DNA of 14,884 bases from the NCBI GenBank assembly GCA_903839795.1, contig CAIMDR010000370.1, forward strand, positions 1 through 14,884, written 5' to 3'. Positions within the stretch are counted from its first letter, which is position 1; each line of letters starts with the position of its first letter. This document shows positions 12,440 to 14,884 of the stretch, piece after piece. Source of the stretch: an uncultured Methylococcaceae bacterium (GTDB taxonomy: Bacteria; Pseudomonadota; Gammaproteobacteria; Methylococcales; Methylomonadaceae). A program made the position numbers and the translations under genes. The notes below the pieces were generated by a model. It searched no databases and was not told where the DNA came from. It saw only the letters and a program-made list of their open reading frames with translations.

Positions 12440-14044
12440 ATGTTAACTCGACTGATTGTTTGTTTTGCCTACTTTTTAAAAACATCGCCCTCTTATAGAA
12501 ATACCAAGCGATTTTTTTATAATTTACTGGATAATCCGGATAGCAGGCTTAAATCAAACTTTGATATTGTTATGATTTGCTTGGTTCTGTTCAGTGTTAT
12601 TTTATTGATTTACGAAGTAGATACTCAGTTAACACGGCTTGAAAGGCTATTTGAGCAGGTTATCATCTTTTTATTTATCATTGAATACCTGCTGCGTGGC
12701 TGGCTTTATAATGATAGTCATCAAATTATTCTGGCGCATTACGAAAAGGCCCAATATTTAAATAGTCCTTTTCGTGTGGGTGAGGTAATCCGGTTAATTT
12801 TGGCCAAGAAAATCGAGTATATTTTCACCCCGTTGGCGGTCATTGATTTACTGGCTATTTTGCCGAGTTATAGACCCTTAAGCATGCTGAGGGTATTGCT
12901 TATTTTCCGATTATTTAAGTTATTAAGATATTTTACAAGTTTAAAATTATTTGTTGAAGTTTTAAACAGTAAGCGCTTTGAGCTTTATAACTTGTCAATT
13001 TTTCTGGGGTTTCTGGTATTTATCGGGAGCTCCGGCATTTATTTATTTGAACACCCAACCAATACCCAGCAAGTGGGTAACTTGTTCGATGCCGCTTATT
13101 GGTCGATAGTGACCGTTTCATCTGTCGGTTATGGCGATATAGCACCACAAACAACCGGTGGTCGACTGGTTGCTATGGCATTGATTTTAACGGGACTGGG
13201 TGTTTTATCTTTTTTTATCTCCATTATTGTTTCTGCATTTGGTGACAAAATGCAGGATTTGCGAGAAAACAGAACCATCTCTGAGCTAAAGCGCTATCCG
13301 AGTTTTGTCATCATTTGCGGATTCGGTCGGGTTGGGCGGCATATTGCCATGCAACTTGAAAAGCACCAACAACATTTTGTGGTTATTGATACTAAAGAAA
13401 TCAACGCCTCAAAAGCAAGGAGACTGGGCTACTTGGTTATTCATGCGGATGCCAGTAAAAATGAAGTGCTAATCAATGCCGGTATTAAAAATAGAGCAAT
13501 GGCTGTTTTATGTACGACCGGCGATGATGTGGTCAATGTTTATATTACCCTGACCAGTCGATATTTAAACCCGACGATTCGGATTATTTCCCGCGCCAAT
13601 AAGCAAGATAATGTGAAAAAACTTTATCAGGCAGGGGCTGATAATGTGATCCAGCCTTTTGAGATAGCCGCCATGGTAGTTGCCGAATATATTGGTCAGC
13701 CGGTTGCTTTTGAAGCTATTTTGGGTATTATCCGTGAAGAAAAGCAGTTCATCATGGAAACCTTGTGCGTGCATTCAGGCTCTGTTATTGAGGGAATGAT
13801 TATTTCTGAAGTTGATTTTAACCGCAGAAAATTGATGTTGGTTGGTGTGATCAGCGCAAATCCGGTGCATCGAAAACATAAAAATAGCTATAAGTTAAAA
13901 AATGAGCATTTCTATTTTAACCCGGAATCCCACTTTGTATTGCAGGCAGGTGACTTACTGGTAGTGTTGGGCAGAGAGATCGGGATTGATTATTTTCGGG
14001 ATCAGATTGATAAAAGCCGAATAAAAAAAGGGCACAAACGATGA
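12440..14044 (+). CDS. voltage-gated-type potassium channel with RCK/TrkA domain
   Basis: A 534-residue inner-membrane potassium channel of the Kch type. S1 (about 41-60), S2 (72-88) and S3 (131-142) are hydrophobic helices. S4 is positively charged (MLRVLLIFRLFKLLRYF), and S5 plus S6 frame a pore with the selectivity filter TVSSVGYGD (G230-Y231-G232-D233). An RCK nucleotide-binding domain follows (GFGRVG at 294-299) and then a TrkA-C domain near 440-525. Potassium flux would be gated by voltage and by a cytosolic ligand. The gene starts 28 bases after gvrC with no clear ribosome site or terminator between them, so co-transcription with the gas-vesicle genes is possible. It overlaps the next gene by 4 bases. 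The link to flotation is from position only. Confidence 0.9.
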   Translation: MLTRLIVCFAYFLKTSPSYRNTKRFFYNLLDNPDSRLKSNFDIVMICLVLFSVILLIYEVDTQLTRLERLFEQVIIFLFIIEYLLRGWLYNDSHQIILAHYEKAQYLNSPFRVGEVIRLILAKKIEYIFTPLAVIDLLAILPSYRPLSMLRVLLIFRLFKLLRYFTSLKLFVEVLNSKRFELYNLSIFLGFLVFIGSSGIYLFEHPTNTQQVGNLFDAAYWSIVTVSSVGYGDIAPQTTGGRLVAMALILTGLGVLSFFISIIVSAFGDKMQDLRENRTISELKRYPSFVIICGFGRVGRHIAMQLEKHQQHFVVIDTKEINASKARRLGYLVIHADASKNEVLINAGIKNRAMAVLCTTGDDVVNVYITLTSRYLNPTIRIISRANKQDNVKKLYQAGADNVIQPFEIAAMVVAEYIGQPVAFEAILGIIREEKQFIMETLCVHSGSVIEGMIISEVDFNRRKLMLVGVISANPVHRKHKNSYKLKNEHFYFNPESHFVLQAGDLLVVLGREIGIDYFRDQIDKSRIKKGHKR

Positions 14045-14733
14045 AACGAATTGCCGTATTTGGCTACAGTATCATGTCGTTAGAAGTGATGAGCCGGTTA
14101 AATGAAGATCAATACAGCCTCGTTTTTATAGCTAAAGATGAGTCTGAGGCGGATGTGGTTGCAGAGAAAGGTTTTGAAACCAAAATTATTGATTTTCGCA
14201 ATGATGAGGCGCTTAAATCGATTGGTATTGGCGCTGATGTTGATATTATTTTTTGCTTTTATCCGAAAGATTCTGATAATGTATTTTTAACCATTTCGGC
14301 GCGTGCCATTGATAAAACGCTGAGTATTGTTGCTATTGTTGACGATCCCGAGTCCGCAGAAAAACTATTGGCGGCAGGTGCCAACAAGATCATAGACCCT
14401 TATGAGATTTGTGGCAGAAAAACCCATGACATGCTGGCCAAACCGGATATTACCAATATCCTGGATGCCGCCGTGTTTGGTCGGCATGATTTACATATCG
14501 CGCAAATAGAAATTCCTGAAGGGTCTTATCTTGAAAACACCAAAACCAGCCAATTAAGGTTGGATGAAGAACATAACCTGATTCTTATCGGCGTAGTGGA
14601 TAAAGAGTCCGGTGAAGCATTGCATTTTGTCATAGGCGAAAAAGAATATACCCTTAACGCCGGCGATGTTCTGGTTGTGCTGGGACCATCGAGGGAAATC
14701 AGGGCTTTTAAAGAAGAAGTTGAAACGGTTTAG
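14041..14733 (+). CDS. TrkA-like RCK protein paired with the channel
   Basis: A 230-residue soluble protein with a Rossmann-like TrkA-N domain (about 1-130) and a TrkA-C domain (about 155-225, ending in LNAGDVLVVLGPSREI). It resembles the cytosolic half of the preceding channel and starts inside its last codons (ATGA overlap), so the two are almost surely made together. It may form a mixed gating ring with the channel's own RCK domain. Its nucleotide-binding loop is degenerate: FGYSIMSLEV stands where GxGxxG is expected, and the acidic residue at the end of the second strand is replaced (FIAKDE). It therefore probably does not bind NAD(H) in the usual way and may be a regulatory, non-binding partner. 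Family call firm, role inferred. Confidence 0.85.
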   Translation: MKRIAVFGYSIMSLEVMSRLNEDQYSLVFIAKDESEADVVAEKGFETKIIDFRNDEALKSIGIGADVDIIFCFYPKDSDNVFLTISARAIDKTLSIVAIVDDPESAEKLLAAGANKIIDPYEICGRKTHDMLAKPDITNILDAAVFGRHDLHIAQIEIPEGSYLENTKTSQLRLDEEHNLILIGVVDKESGEALHFVIGEKEYTLNAGDVLVVLGPSREIRAFKEEVETV

Positions 14734-14884
14734 GAATGAAAACCTTCAAATTGGAGCTATAGTTTTGCCTGTTATAGACTTTCAGAAATTAAATTTCCAA
14801 AATCCCTCAAAAATTCACAAAAATCGTAATAAAACACGTTTAAAATACACGCATTTACAATCCTTATAATAAGCCTAGCAATGA
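14734..14884. other. AT-rich 3' non-coding stretch
   Basis: 151 bases after the RCK gene. It contains the second copy of the 23-bp repeat and otherwise only A/T-rich sequence. No hairpin with a T-run is visible, and the ATGA at the very end is not preceded by a ribosome site, so I do not call a new gene. Confidence 0.5.
14773..14795 (+). repeat. 23-bp direct repeat, copy 2
   Basis: Identical over 23 bases to 4426-4448 and in the same orientation, about 10.3 kb away, so that the two copies bracket the 57-aa ORF, the gvrA-gvrC unit and the channel pair. It lies 40 bases after a stop codon, close to the 37 bases of the first copy. Confidence 0.7.

Noticed and set aside
14881..14884. Start of another gene at the window edge
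   Set aside because: ATGA at the last four bases lacks a ribosome site and there is no sequence after it to judge.

Overview
This window carries most of a gas-vesicle (flotation organelle) cluster, almost certainly from an aquatic gammaproteobacterium. All credible genes lie on the + strand, tightly packed with ATGA or TGATG overlaps. From 53 to 12411 the gene order is ArsA/Get3-like ATPase, GvpA-family protein, GvpK, TPR protein, second GvpA-family protein, DnaJ-type zinc protein, NtrC-type activator, Hsp20-like GvpH, Cdc48-like AAA+ ATPase, two GvpF/L proteins, PAS histidine kinase and lone receiver. This is, as I recall it, the order of the Serratia sp. ATCC 39006 cluster from gvpW to gvrC, so I use those gene names (gvpW, A2, K, X, A3, Y, gvrA, gvpH, Z, F2, F3, gvrB, gvrC). 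The naming rests on remembered synteny plus domains, not on a search. The main shell gene gvpA1 and gvpC, N, V, F1 and G would lie upstream of position 1. The species cannot be fixed; moderate GC content and style fit Methylococcales or Thiotrichales relatives as well as others.

Layout. (i) 1-3780: end of the structural operon. An acidic tail of the preceding gene (perhaps gvpG) overlaps gvpW, followed by gvpA2, gvpK, gvpX, gvpA3 and gvpY. (ii) 3811-4389: a 192-residue gene of unknown function that I do not recall from the Serratia locus. (iii) 4390-5055: a 666-base break between the two operons. It holds one copy of a 23-bp repeat, a 157-bp MITE-like element flanked by CTAG, a 57-codon small ORF and a possible sigma-70 promoter. 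(iv) 5056-12411: the regulatory and accessory operon, gvrA to gvrC. (v) 12440-14733: a six-helix potassium channel with an RCK domain, overlapping by 4 bases a second RCK protein. A second copy of the 23-bp repeat lies just after it.

How the genes work together. GvpA-family proteins, GvpK and GvpF/L nucleate and assemble the hydrophobic protein shell. GvpW, X, Y, H and Z together look like a chaperone and remodelling set for very hydrophobic clients: a Get3-like ATPase, a TPR protein, a DnaJ-type zinc protein, a small heat-shock protein and a Cdc48-type unfoldase. GvrB, GvrC and GvrA form a signalling system probably acting on a sigma-54 promoter outside the window. The potassium channel pair may tie the locus to turgor, which mechanically limits gas vesicles, but that link is inferred from position only.
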